Of a stretch of 64,000 nucleotides of DNA, positions 21,401 to 27,718 are shown in pieces. The first letter of the stretch is position 1; every line of letters starts with the position of its first letter. The notes beneath the pieces were generated by a model. That model made no database searches, was not told the DNA's origin, and saw nothing but the letters and a program-made list of their open reading frames with translations. The stretch is taken from positions 310,001 to 374,000 of the forward strand of contig NZ_CAJGBN010000001.1 of NCBI RefSeq assembly GCF_904426505.1, written 5' to 3'. The DNA is from Rubrivivax sp. A210. Its GTDB lineage: Bacteria > Pseudomonadota > Gammaproteobacteria > Burkholderiales > Burkholderiaceae_C. Both the position numbers and the translations under genes were made by a program.

Positions 21401-22942
21401 ACCGTGACCTCCTTCGCCGGCATCACGCGCATCGTCGGCATGCCGCCCACCAGCCCGGTGGGCGCGGGCGCGCACATCCCATCGTCCACCGCCTGCCAGG
21501 CCTGCCACTCGACCAGCAGCGTGAGCGGCCTGATTCCGGCCTCGGCCACGCGCACCGCGCCCGGCACGCTGTTCGCCACCCCGGTGCCCACCGGGGCGCA
21601 GATCCACACCGGCATCACCTCGGGCTGCAACGCCTGCCACGAGAGCGGCTTCGTCTGGATGGGCATGGGCAACTACCCGATCACCCCGACGGTCATCACC
21701 TCCGGCGCCCAGTACAAGGGCTTCCAGACGCGGCCTCGCGCTACGGCGGGCACCTTCAACGTGCTCGACGCCGGCCACCCGGCCACCGGCGACTGCTCGC
21801 AATGCCACACCGGCACCAGCTTCTTCGACGGCGCCGCCAAGCCCACCGGCCACATCCCGACGAATGGCAATTGCTCGACCTGCCACATCGTCGCCGGTGA
21901 CTTCTCGGTTGCCGGCCTGGCGTCCAACACTGCGCTGCACACGGGCATCACCGCCAACTGCCGCAGCTGCCACGTGGCCGGCGCCGGCGCCGGGCCCTTT
22001 GCTGGCTGCGCGACCCAGGCCGCCTGCCGGACACCGGTGCCGCTGACCTACCAGCCCAAGACCATGCCGCTGCTGGCCGGCGGCTCGCCGACCGCGCCCT
22101 CGGCCTCGACCCACATCCCGGTGGGCAACGTGGCCTGCGAGCGCTGCCATTCGGCGACCAACTTCACCACCTTCAAGCTCGCCGGCACCAACCCGATGCG
22201 GCCCAACACGGCCGGCGGCATCGCCATGCACAACGCCGTACCGCCGGCCACCTTCACCTGCATGAGCTGCCACGAGCGGCCCTACACCTGGTTCGGCGTG
22301 GTCATCAAGACGCGGGATGCCGACCACCTGGCCAAGCCGGCGCGCGCCGCGCCGCATGACTGCGACGAGGCCGGCTGCCACAAGGTGGGCGCGTCCTGGA
22401 GTGCCGTGCTGCGGCCGATCCCGGTGCGCCGTGCCGCGGTGGGCAATGCGCTGCCGCGCCTGCTGCCGCGCGAGATCCTGGGCCTGCCCGCGCCGCGCGC
22501 CGGTGCCGGCTTCGACCACCGCGGCGTCACCGTCGGCCAGTGCCAGACCTGCCACAACGGCCAGCTCGCCAAGGCACGCCCGGCCAAGCACTTCGGCGCC
22601 AAGCTGTCCTGCGACGCCTGCCACCGCACGACGGCCTGGACGCCGGCCCAGTTCAGCCACCCGGCCCAGGTGACCGGCCGCTGTGCCGCCTGCCACAACG
22701 GGGTGGACGCGAGCGCCCGGCCCGGCACCCACTTCGTGACCGTGCGCAGCTGCGACAGCTGCCACCGCCCGCTGGCCTGGCAGCCGGTGCGCTACCAGCA
22801 TCTGTCGCCCGCCTACCTGCCCCTGCCCGACCGGCCAAGCTGCGTCAGCTGCCACATCACCAATGGCGAGGTCATCCCGCGCCAGCTGCACGGCAACCCG
22901 CGCGTGCGGCCGGTGCCGGTGCCCGGGAGGACCGGCCCGTGA
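12446..22942 (+). CDS. Giant multiheme c-type cytochrome (91 CXXCH + 1 CX4CH)
   Basis: This is a 3,498-residue secreted cytochrome. A signal peptide (hydrophobic core about 47-60, cleavage after ALA at 67) follows a 44-residue preamble. ATG 12446 has GGGGGAAA upstream, but 12548 or 12578 may be the real start. Residues 69-196 hold five CXXCH and resemble the 24-heme protein. Residues 197-3134 are eleven tandem modules of 267 residues (the last 268), each with exactly seven CXXCH, 77 in all. The C-terminal 364 residues add nine CXXCH and one CX4CH (CDEAGCH, residue 3306). Total candidate hemes: 92. Short NHIP, SHIPSS and QIH blocks supply likely distal histidines. A heme count this high suggests long-range or outer-surface electron transfer. 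The partner barrel gene overlaps the stop. Confidence 0.93.
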   Translation: MMKRQAGIQTAATRHKAGPDAVCCQGAGHTNVQAMVTADPLLRWMRGLLALLALLVVQVGGLPPALAQSSGYDHTSTGFALRGKHEEASCESCHLRGIFKGTPRDCATCHVANNPRGAKAMPLRHVQTLESCDNCHSLNSFAGALFSHFGVAPGGCASCHNGVRAAGKSAGHPGTVASCDECHRTAAFLPAAAKQSNHIPTATGAACSACHSNPAFRVMPTLAAIHANAPSSTSGCATCHGAAAASFANPASGFAIVGFPANHIPTQAACENCHTGPGTGISALPVGNGARFSGALMNHAGIASGCVDCHRPAGSTVAFAGISAIVGMPPTAPAGPGAHIPSSTACESCHLASRPAGLVPASATRSAPGSGFATPAPGGAQIHAGVSAGCNACHEAGMVWMGMNAYPISPATLTAGAQYRGFQTRPRAAASSFSVANPAHPTGDDCSRCHSSTSAFSGVDKPANHIPYAASAQCNSCHTGTDYAVMPTLTAIHAFAPNPSGNCAQCHGAAAASFAIPANGFAIVGLPANHIPTSVGCEVCHVGPGTSIAALPVTDGARFAGSLMNHAGITRDCAACHQPSGSATTFAGITRIVGMPATNPAGAGAHIPSSTVCESCHLASMPPGLIAASATLSAPGTAFANPPPTGAQIHAGTTSGCVACHEAGMVWMGVAAYPISPATRIDGAQYTGFQTRPRAAAGPFNVADAAHPAAGDCSRCHSNTAAFTGVDKPANHIPYAATATCTSCHVNPDYAVTPSLAAIHANAPNPSGNCAQCHGAAAASFAIPAINFAIVGMPATHIPTTAACELCHVGPGSSIAALPVTDGARFKGSLMNHAGISANCASCHLPAGSSTTFAGIARLIGMPPTSPVGAGSHIPSSTTCESCHLASLPSGLIAASASKTAPGTGFATPAPTGVQIHNGVSSGCAACHEAGAVWMGMGAYPISPSTLTAGAQYKGFQTRPRAAAGSFNVADAAHPPAGDCSQCHGNTTAFTSVDKPANHIPFAATATCNACHTSSDYAVMPTLANIHANAPSTTTNCAQCHGAAAASFAIPAIGFSVVGMPTNHIPTSAACELCHVGPGSSIAALPVGNGARFSGSLMNHAGISANCVACHQPATATTTFAGITRLIGMPATTPAGPGSHIPSSTACEACHLASMPTGLVPASATKTAPGTGFATPAPSGTQIHAGVSSGCNACHEAGMVWLGVGAYPIAPTTLVAGASYTGFQTRPRAAAGTFNVANPAHPGTGDCSQCHGSTSAFTGVDRPANHIPFATSAQCSGCHTGSDYAVFPTLTAIHANAPNPVGGCAQCHGAAAASFALPAVGFSVIGMPVDHIPTNAGCETCHVGPGSSIAALPVTDGARFSGSLMSHAGIASGCAACHMPNAGLASFAGIAAIVKQPRTSPVGPDAHIPTTAACEACHLASTPAGLIPASAVTLAPGTGFAIPAPTGAQIHAGVSSGCSACHETGYQWMGINAYPPSPTTLTPGAQYRGFQTRPTPVASATSVADPAHPAGGDCSQCHTGTTAFTGVAPPANHIPFAAQATCNACHLGSDYAVRPTLANIHRNAPSTTGNCAQCHGAAAASFAIPASNFSIVGLPADHIPTSASCELCHVGAGSSIAALPVPDGARFAGSLMNHAGISSGCVACHQPAGATTRFAGITALVGMPPTSPVGGGSHIPSGTACEACHLASMPALPVPASATKTAPGTGFATPAPTGAQIHAGVSSSCSACHETGAVWMGMGAYPITPTTLTAGALYRGFQTRPVAAAGLFSVADPAHPLAGDCSQCHSNTTAFSGVDKPANHIPYAASAQCNSCHTSSDYAVRPTLTAIHANAPSSTSNCAQCHGAAAASFAIPRTGFAIVGQPANHIPTSTACEVCHVGPGSSIAALPVTDGARFAGSLMNHAGIAGNCAACHLPAGNATTFAGITRIVGMPATSPPGSGSHIPSTTNCETCHLASMPAGLIAASATATAPGTGFASAPPGGAQIHSGVTAGCAGCHEAGMVWMGMGAYPISPATLVPGGQYRGFQTRPGLAASAFAVADPAHPAAGDCVQCHSSTTAFTGVEKPGNHIPYAASAQCANCHTSSDYSVVPTLANIHANAPSVSGNCAQCHGSAAPSFAIPRTGFAIVGQPANHIPTNQSCEVCHVGAGSSITALPVADGARFAGSQMNHAGITSTCSACHLPSGSSTSFAGIARIVAMPPTSPPGSGSHIPSSPQCETCHLASLPVGMIPATATATAPGTGFASPAPSGTQIHTGITAGCAACHEAGMVWMGVAAYPISPAQLSPGASYRGFQTRPRAAASTFSVADPSHPAAGDCSQCHGNTTAFTGIDKPGNHIPYTASASCDNCHTSADYAVMPTLANIHLFSPNPNGGCDQCHGAAAASFAIPAANFAIVGKPANHIPTSAGCEVCHVGPGSSIAALPVADGARFANSLMNHAGISSNCAACHVAAGTTAAFAGISRIVGMPPTTPMGAGAHIPSSTTCEACHLASLPAGLIPASATRSAPGSGFATPAPTGTQIHAGVTSGCAACHESNYVWMGVAAYPITPTTVTAGAQYKGFQTRPRAAAGTFNVANATHPATGDCSQCHSGTTAFSAIDKPANHIPYAATAACNACHTGSNFSIMPTLAAIHANAQSTTANCAQCHGATAASFAIPANGFAIVGLPANHIPTSASCEVCHVGPGSSIAATPVPNGARFSGSLMSHAGITSNCVACHVTANTPASFAGITRIVVMPPTSPVGAGSHIPSSTACETCHLGSVPAGLVAASATKTAPGTGFATPAPTGAQIHSGVTSGCAACHESGSVWMGMSAYPITPAVLTAGAQYRGFQTRPRAAAGSFNIADAGHPAGGDCSLCHANTTAFVGVDKPANHIPTAATAQCTNCHTGTDYAVMPTLANIHLHAPSTTANCAQCHGATTAATFAIPAANFSIVGLPSNHIPTTASCEVCHVGPGSSIPTLPVPNGARFAGSLMSHAGITTGCINCHVAAGTVTSFAGITRIVGMPPTSPVGAGAHIPSSTACQACHSTSSVSGLIPASATRTAPGTLFATPVPTGAQIHTGITSGCNACHESGFVWMGMGNYPITPTVITSGAQYKGFQTRPRATAGTFNVLDAGHPATGDCSQCHTGTSFFDGAAKPTGHIPTNGNCSTCHIVAGDFSVAGLASNTALHTGITANCRSCHVAGAGAGPFAGCATQAACRTPVPLTYQPKTMPLLAGGSPTAPSASTHIPVGNVACERCHSATNFTTFKLAGTNPMRPNTAGGIAMHNAVPPATFTCMSCHERPYTWFGVVIKTRDADHLAKPARAAPHDCDEAGCHKVGASWSAVLRPIPVRRAAVGNALPRLLPREILGLPAPRAGAGFDHRGVTVGQCQTCHNGQLAKARPAKHFGAKLSCDACHRTTAWTPAQFSHPAQVTGRCAACHNGVDASARPGTHFVTVRSCDSCHRPLAWQPVRYQHLSPAYLPLPDRPSCVSCHITNGEVIPRQLHGNPRVRPVPVPGRTGP
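13034..21847 (+). repeat. Eleven tandem 801-bp units encoding seven-heme modules
   Basis: Taking the Asn codon of the first NHIP block as marker, units begin at 13034, 13835, 14636, 15437, 16238, 17039, 17840, 18641, 19442, 20243 and 21044, and the equivalent codon after the last is at 21848. Ten steps are exactly 801 bp; the last is 804 because of one extra codon (GATTAATF instead of GAAAASF, near 21180). Each unit carries CXXCH seven times in the same order, around the blocks DYAV-MPTL, CAQCHGAAAASFAIP, CEVCHVGPGSSIAALPV, GARF-GSLMNHAGI, HIPSS, GAQIHAGV, CHEAGMVWMG and GFQTRPRAAAG. The strong conservation points to amplification of one module. Confidence 0.97.
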
Positions 22943-25092
22943 GACCCGCCATGCTGAGCTTCCTCCGCTCCCTCGGCCTGCTGGCACTGCTGCTGGCCGG
23001 CGCCGCCCAGGCCCAAACGCTGGGCGACATCGACGTGCGCAGCCAGGGCGATCTGCGCATCGTGCGCATACGCTTCAACGCCTCGGTGGGCTTTGTCGGC
23101 GTCCAGCCCTCGGGCACGACCGACCGCTACACGCTGCGCTTCGAACTGCTGGCCGGCGAAGAGCCGGTGCTGCGCCAGGCCACCGACGAACTGCGCCGCC
23201 TGCCTGCCGCCGACGGCCTGCCCGAGCTGAGCGTGGCCTACGAGGCGGCACCGGCCAACCGCATCAAGCAGCTCACCGTGCGCCTGGCCCAGGCGCTGCC
23301 GCTCGAGGCCCGCCAGGGGCCGAACGCGCGCTCGCTGGAACTGCTGCTGCGCCTGCCCGAAGGCACGGCCGCGGCACCCGCCACACCCAGGCTGCCCGCC
23401 GCCGCGCTGCGCGCCGCCGAGCCGGCGCCCACGGCCACGCCCGAGATCGAGGCCCAGGCCGGCGCGTTGCTGGCCCAGGCGCGCGAGGCCCTGGCGGCGC
23501 GCCAGGCCGATGCGTCCGTGTCCCGGCTCAACGAGCTTTTGAAGCTGCCCCCCAACGGCCAGACGCAGACGGCGCAGGAGCTGATCGGCAACGCCTGGGA
23601 AGCGGCCGACGACGCCCGCCGTGCGCGCATCGAGTACGCGCTCTACCTGCGCCTGTACCCGCAGGGCGAAGGCGCCTCCCGCGTCGCGGCGCGGCTGACG
23701 GCGCTGGGCGGCCCGCTGCAGGCCAGCGCGCCGGCCGGTGCGGCCAGTGCAGCCAGCGCGGCCGCCCCGCCGCCCAAGATCTTCAGCGGCTCCATCGCCC
23801 AGTACTACTACGGCGGCAAGGCGCGCAGCAAGTCGCTCGTCAACATCGCCACCGGCATCGACCAGGCCACGCTCAGCCGCACCACCGAATCGGCCATCGT
23901 CACCAGCGCCGACCTCAGTGCGCGCTTTGCCAATGGCTGGGGCGAGACGCGGGCGGTGCTGCGCGGCTCGGGGTCCACCAATTTGCAGTCCGGCGGCAAG
24001 AACAGCAATTCCATTGGCTCGGCCTACTTGGAGCAGCGCTTCGGCGAGCAAGGACCTGCTGTCCGCGCGGGCCGCCAGTCGCCCATCAGCGGCGGCCTGC
24101 TGGGCCTGTTCGACGGCGTCTCGCTGGTCTGGCCGCTGGCCAACGGCCTGCGCGTGGACGTAATGGGCGGCGTGCCGGCCAGCGCCCTGGTGTCGGCGCC
24201 ATCGGAACAGCTCTTTGCCGCCGTGCTCGAGGCCGACACCTTGTTCGAGCGCTGGGGCGGCAACTTCTACCTGCTCGACCAGAGTACCGAAGGCATCAGC
24301 AACCGGCGCGCGCTGGGTGCCGAGCTGCGCTGGGCCGGCGAGCAGGGCTCGATCAATGCGCTGACCGACTACGACCTGGTCTTCAACGCGCTCAACGCGG
24401 TGTCTCTGCACGGCAGCCTGCAACTGCCCCAGCAGACCACCGTCACCGTGCTCGTCGACGAGCGCCGCGCGCCTTCGCTGCAGCTGACCAACGCACTCAT
24501 CAGCTCGGGCGTGGTGTCGCTGAAGACGCTGCTGCAGACGCGCTCGCTGGCGCAGATCAAGGACGATGCGCGCAAGACCTCGGCCACGGCGCGGCAGTTC
24601 CTCGTCAGCGCCTCGCGGCCACTGAGCCCGCGCTGGCAGGGCAGCGCCGACCTGCGCTACAGCGCCGTCGGTGCCCTGCCCGCGGTGGGCGATTTCGAGG
24701 CCAGTGCCGCCACCGGCGCGCAATACAGCCTGAGTGCCCAGCTCACCGGAACCAACCTGTACTCGCAGCGCGACGTCCACAACTTCAACGCCAGCCTCAT
24801 CACCACGCCCTTCTTCAACGGCCTGCAACTGGCCTACAACAACCTCTCGGTGCTGTCGGCCTGGCCCGACCTGACGCTGGAGCCGTCGATACGCTTCTAC
24901 ACCCAGCGCGACAAGCAGCAGGTGACGATCAACCGCATCGGCCCCGGCACCCGCCTCGCCTGGAAAGCGAGCCCGCGCGCCAGCCTCATGGGCGAGTTGC
25001 TCTACGAGGTCTCGCGCAGCCGCGGCCCCGGCACCAGCGACAACAGCAGCTCGGTCTTCTTCTACGTGGGCTACCGCTATGAACTGTTCTAA
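22939..25092 (+). CDS. Outer-membrane beta-barrel with N-terminal TPR-like domain
   Basis: The 717-residue protein has a signal peptide (core LGLLALLLAG, cleavage after AQA). A periplasmic region (about 30-270) includes TPR-like helices (AGALLAQAREALAARQADA and the ELIGNAWEAADDARRARIEY region). A long barrel of alternating strands follows, ending in a C-terminal phenylalanine (GYRYELF), the usual BAM-recognised end. GTG 22939 overlaps the preceding stop as GTGA and has GGGAGG eight nt upstream, so it was preferred to ATG 22951. Coupling to the giant cytochrome suggests a barrel that houses, anchors or exports it, in the manner of MtrB/PioB porins. No MtrB-type CxxC or family signature is visible, so that role is inference. 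Confidence 0.7.
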   Translation: MRPAMLSFLRSLGLLALLLAGAAQAQTLGDIDVRSQGDLRIVRIRFNASVGFVGVQPSGTTDRYTLRFELLAGEEPVLRQATDELRRLPAADGLPELSVAYEAAPANRIKQLTVRLAQALPLEARQGPNARSLELLLRLPEGTAAAPATPRLPAAALRAAEPAPTATPEIEAQAGALLAQAREALAARQADASVSRLNELLKLPPNGQTQTAQELIGNAWEAADDARRARIEYALYLRLYPQGEGASRVAARLTALGGPLQASAPAGAASAASAAAPPPKIFSGSIAQYYYGGKARSKSLVNIATGIDQATLSRTTESAIVTSADLSARFANGWGETRAVLRGSGSTNLQSGGKNSNSIGSAYLEQRFGEQGPAVRAGRQSPISGGLLGLFDGVSLVWPLANGLRVDVMGGVPASALVSAPSEQLFAAVLEADTLFERWGGNFYLLDQSTEGISNRRALGAELRWAGEQGSINALTDYDLVFNALNAVSLHGSLQLPQQTTVTVLVDERRAPSLQLTNALISSGVVSLKTLLQTRSLAQIKDDARKTSATARQFLVSASRPLSPRWQGSADLRYSAVGALPAVGDFEASAATGAQYSLSAQLTGTNLYSQRDVHNFNASLITTPFFNGLQLAYNNLSVLSAWPDLTLEPSIRFYTQRDKQQVTINRIGPGTRLAWKASPRASLMGELLYEVSRSRGPGTSDNSSSVFFYVGYRYELF

Positions 25093-25543
25093 GGCCGCGG
25101 CCCTGCTGCCGCTGCTGGCCACCCTGCTGCCCGCGCCGGCCGCCGCGGTGCTGGGCGAAGGCCTGGCCAGCGTGCAGGCCGACACCCTGCGCCTGGCGGC
25201 CACGCGCCGCATTGCCTCCGGGCTCGAGACCCAGGTACACACGCTGGCGCAGGCCGATGGCTCGACGATCCGGCAGTACGTGGGGGCCGACGGCCGCGTC
25301 TACGCCATCAGCTGGAACACCCGCTACAAGCCGCGCCTGGACGCGCTGTTGGGCGCCCATTTCCCGGCCTATGCCGAGGCGGCGCGTGCCGCGCAGCAGC
25401 TGCGCGCCGGCGTGCGCCATGCGGCCAGCCTGAGCCATGGCGATCTGGTGGTGGAGTCGCTCGCCCATCTCAACGCCCATGCCGGCCGCGCCTGGCTGCG
25501 TTCGCGCCTGCCCGCCGCAGGGAGCGCCGATGCGATCCGCTGA
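25079..25543 (+). CDS. Secreted DUF2844 protein
   Basis: This 154-residue secreted protein starts inside the end of the barrel gene. It has a signal peptide (AALLPLLATLLPAPAAA) and the DUF2844 pattern: VLGE near the mature start, then IRQYVGADGRVYAISWNT and RLDALLGAHFPAY. DUF2844 genes commonly sit beside DUF3443 genes in Burkholderiales, as here. The biochemical role is unknown. Its place immediately after the cytochrome/barrel genes suggests a part in assembling or anchoring that complex, but nothing in the sequence proves it. Confidence 0.75.
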   Translation: MNCSKAAALLPLLATLLPAPAAAVLGEGLASVQADTLRLAATRRIASGLETQVHTLAQADGSTIRQYVGADGRVYAISWNTRYKPRLDALLGAHFPAYAEAARAAQQLRAGVRHAASLSHGDLVVESLAHLNAHAGRAWLRSRLPAAGSADAIR

Positions 25544-26840
25544 AGCGCTCAAGCGCACGCTCGCGACCGCACTGCTGGCCCTGCTGGCGGCCTGCGGCGG
25601 CGGCAGTTCCAGCGAGACGACGCTGATCACCCGCGACGGCGCCGTGCCGGTGGCACGCGGCGTCGAGCGCAGCATCACCGAGCCCCAGGGCGACAACACC
25701 ACCGAGGTGGTGGTCGACAGCGGCCCCGGCGGCGGCTTCGCGCTGGGCGTCGCCAACCTGCCCTATGTGACGGTGACGGTGTGCCGGCCGGGATCGGCCA
25801 GCGCCTGCGTCACGATTGACCACGTCTTCCTCGACACCGGCTCCATCGGCCTGCGCCTGCTGCGCAGCGCCGTCGCCGGCCTCGACCTGCCGCTGCAGGC
25901 CGAGGGCGCGGGCACCGTGAGCGAATGCTTTCCCTTCGTCATCGGCGCCGTCTGGGGCCCGCTGGCCAGCGCCGACCTGCGCATCGGCGGCGAGAGCGCC
26001 GCCGGCCTGACCGTGCAGCTCATCGACGACGGCGCCAGCCCCCAGGTGGCGGCGCCGCCAGCCGACTGCCTGGCCGCCGCCAACGGCGAGTTGCTGCGTT
26101 CCATGGGCAGCCTGCAGGCCAAGGGCGTGCTGGGCGTGGGCATGCTGGGCTACGACTGCGGCCTGCGTTGCGAAATGGGCGACTACAGCGGCGGTTACAC
26201 CCTCTACTACCGCTGCAGCGGCGGCAGTTGCGCGCCGCTGGCCCTGCCGGCCGAGCGCCAGGTGCAGAACCCGGTGGTCCACTTCGCGGTCAACAACAAC
26301 GGCAGCATCCTGGTGCTGCCTGCCCTGCCCGATACCGGCGCGGCGCTGGCGCGCGGCCGGCTGGTCTTCGGCATCGGCACGCAGGCCAACAACCAGTTGC
26401 CGCCGGAAGCCACGCTGCTCTTCCTGCAGAACGACCCGGCCAGCGACGCCTACCTCTACCTCGAAACCACGGTGGGCGGCACGACCTACCCCTACAGCTA
26501 CGTCGACAGTGGCTCCAACGGCCTGTTCTTCGACGACCCGGCGCTGGCCGGCCGCTGCACCGGCGCCGGCGCCACCTGGTACTGCCCGCAAAGCCCGGCG
26601 CCGCGCGAGGCCACCATCGCCGACGCCCTGGGCAACCGCGCCATCGTCAGCCTCAGCATTGCCAGCGCTGACCTGCTGTTTGTCAGCGGCAACGTCGCCT
26701 TCGCCAACCTGGGCGGATCGGCCGGGGCGTCCAACCCGGGCGCCTTTGTCTGGGGCCTGCCCTTCTTCTACGGCCGCCGCGTGACCACGGCGATCTGGGG
26801 CCAGGCGCTGGCGGTCAACGGGCCCTGGGTCGCCTTCTAG
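25530..26840 (+). CDS. DUF3443 lipoprotein-like protein
   Basis: The 436-residue protein starts at ATG 25530 (GGGAG upstream), overlapping the DUF2844 gene. An N-terminal lipobox-like LLAACGGGSS points to a lipoprotein. It matches DUF3443: ANLPYVTVTVCRPGSASACV, then IDHVFLDTGSIGLRLL, GVLGVGMLGYDCG and VDSGSNGLFFDD. The paired DTGS and VDSGSNG blocks resemble the two active-site loops of pepsin-like or retropepsin-like aspartic proteases, a resemblance not tested here. Its stop shares the palindrome CTAG with the stop of the opposing hydrolase gene. It is probably the last gene of the cytochrome operon. Confidence 0.78.
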   Translation: MRSAEALKRTLATALLALLAACGGGSSSETTLITRDGAVPVARGVERSITEPQGDNTTEVVVDSGPGGGFALGVANLPYVTVTVCRPGSASACVTIDHVFLDTGSIGLRLLRSAVAGLDLPLQAEGAGTVSECFPFVIGAVWGPLASADLRIGGESAAGLTVQLIDDGASPQVAAPPADCLAAANGELLRSMGSLQAKGVLGVGMLGYDCGLRCEMGDYSGGYTLYYRCSGGSCAPLALPAERQVQNPVVHFAVNNNGSILVLPALPDTGAALARGRLVFGIGTQANNQLPPEATLLFLQNDPASDAYLYLETTVGGTTYPYSYVDSGSNGLFFDDPALAGRCTGAGATWYCPQSPAPREATIADALGNRAIVSLSIASADLLFVSGNVAFANLGGSAGASNPGAFVWGLPFFYGRRVTTAIWGQALAVNGPWVAF

Positions 26841-27718
26841 GCCCGTGCCGCGACAGCGGCGATGCCATCGGCAAAGCGCGGCAACAGCTGCTGCGGCAGG
26901 TCGTGACCCATGCCGGGCACCATGTCCAGCCGGGCGCCCTTGATGAGGGCCGCCAACTCGCGGCCGGCGGCCGGCAGCACCAAGGGGTCGGCCTCGCCAT
27001 GGATGATTTGCGTGGGCGCCTGGATCAGCGGCAACAGTGCCGAGCGGTCGCCATCGGCCAGCACGGCCATCAGCTGGCGCGCGGTGCCCGCCGGGCGCCA
27101 GGCGCGCGCCACCGTCTCCTGCAGCCGCGCCCGCATCAAGGCCGGGTCGGCGGGATAGGCCGGGCTGCCGATGACGCCCATCACATGGCGCAGATGGCGC
27201 GCAATGGCCTCGTGGTCGCGCCCGTCGGGCCGCGACATCAGCACGCCGCGCACGCGCATCGACGGCTGGGGCAGGCGGCGCGCGCCGCTGGTCGTCATCA
27301 TCAGCGTCAGGCTGCGCACCCGCCGCGGGTGGCGGGCCGCCAGGTGCTGGGCAATCATGCCGCCCATCGAGGCGCCGCAGATGTGAGCGCTCTCCAGGCC
27401 CAGCGCATCGAGCACGCCCAGGGCATCGGTGGCCATGTCGGCAATGCCGTAGGGCGCCGCCACCGGCAGGTGCAGCGCGTAGCGCGTCGCCGCCCAGCCC
27501 AGGCTGGGCTTGCCCAGGTGGTCGAAGCCCTGGCTCAGGCCGGCGTCGCGGTTGTCCATGCGCAGCACGCGAAAGCCGCGCGAGACCAGAGCCTGCACCA
27601 GTTCATCGGGCCAGCCCACGAGTTGCATGCCCAGGCCCATGATGAGCAGCAGCGGCTCACCCGCGGGCAGGCCCTGGTCGTCGACTTCGAAGGCCAGGCC
27701 GTTGGCGGAGACCTTCAC
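26837..27718 (-). CDS. Alpha/beta hydrolase
   Basis: A 293-residue single-domain alpha/beta hydrolase. It shows the oxyanion region LLLIMGLGMQLVGW, the nucleophile elbow GASMGG, a late acidic residue in IIHGEADPLV and the catalytic His in VPGMGHDLP. The family includes esterases, lipases and peroxidases of the 3-oxoadipate enol-lactonase type, and the substrate is not decidable. The start is GTG 27718, overlapping the stop of the preceding hydrolase as GTGA, so translation is coupled. It is the last gene of a leftward operon headed by the WS/DGAT gene and may act on the stored neutral lipids. Confidence 0.85.
   Translation of the reverse strand: MKVSANGLAFEVDDQGLPAGEPLLLIMGLGMQLVGWPDELVQALVSRGFRVLRMDNRDAGLSQGFDHLGKPSLGWAATRYALHLPVAAPYGIADMATDALGVLDALGLESAHICGASMGGMIAQHLAARHPRRVRSLTLMMTTSGARRLPQPSMRVRGVLMSRPDGRDHEAIARHLRHVMGVIGSPAYPADPALMRARLQETVARAWRPAGTARQLMAVLADGDRSALLPLIQAPTQIIHGEADPLVLPAAGRELAALIKGARLDMVPGMGHDLPQQLLPRFADGIAAVAARA

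Noticed and set aside
13034..21847. Regular repeats as a CRISPR-like or intergenic satellite array
   Set aside because: The 801-bp units are continuous coding sequence in one frame with seven CXXCH each; there are no short repeats with unique spacers.
13805..22987. Very long open frames antisense to the giant cytochrome (1,754 and 1,303 codons)
   Set aside because: They are low-complexity Ala/Gly/Arg/Val/Asp translations that mirror the repeats. In DNA of about 70% GC with G/C third positions, the reverse strand rarely meets stops. They have no family motifs and no ribosome-binding sites.
9566..25092. Assignment of the locus to MtrCAB/PioAB or OmcS-type systems
   Set aside because: No decaheme MtrA-like protein, no MtrC-like outer lipoprotein cytochrome and no MtrB signature were seen; the heme proteins have different architecture.
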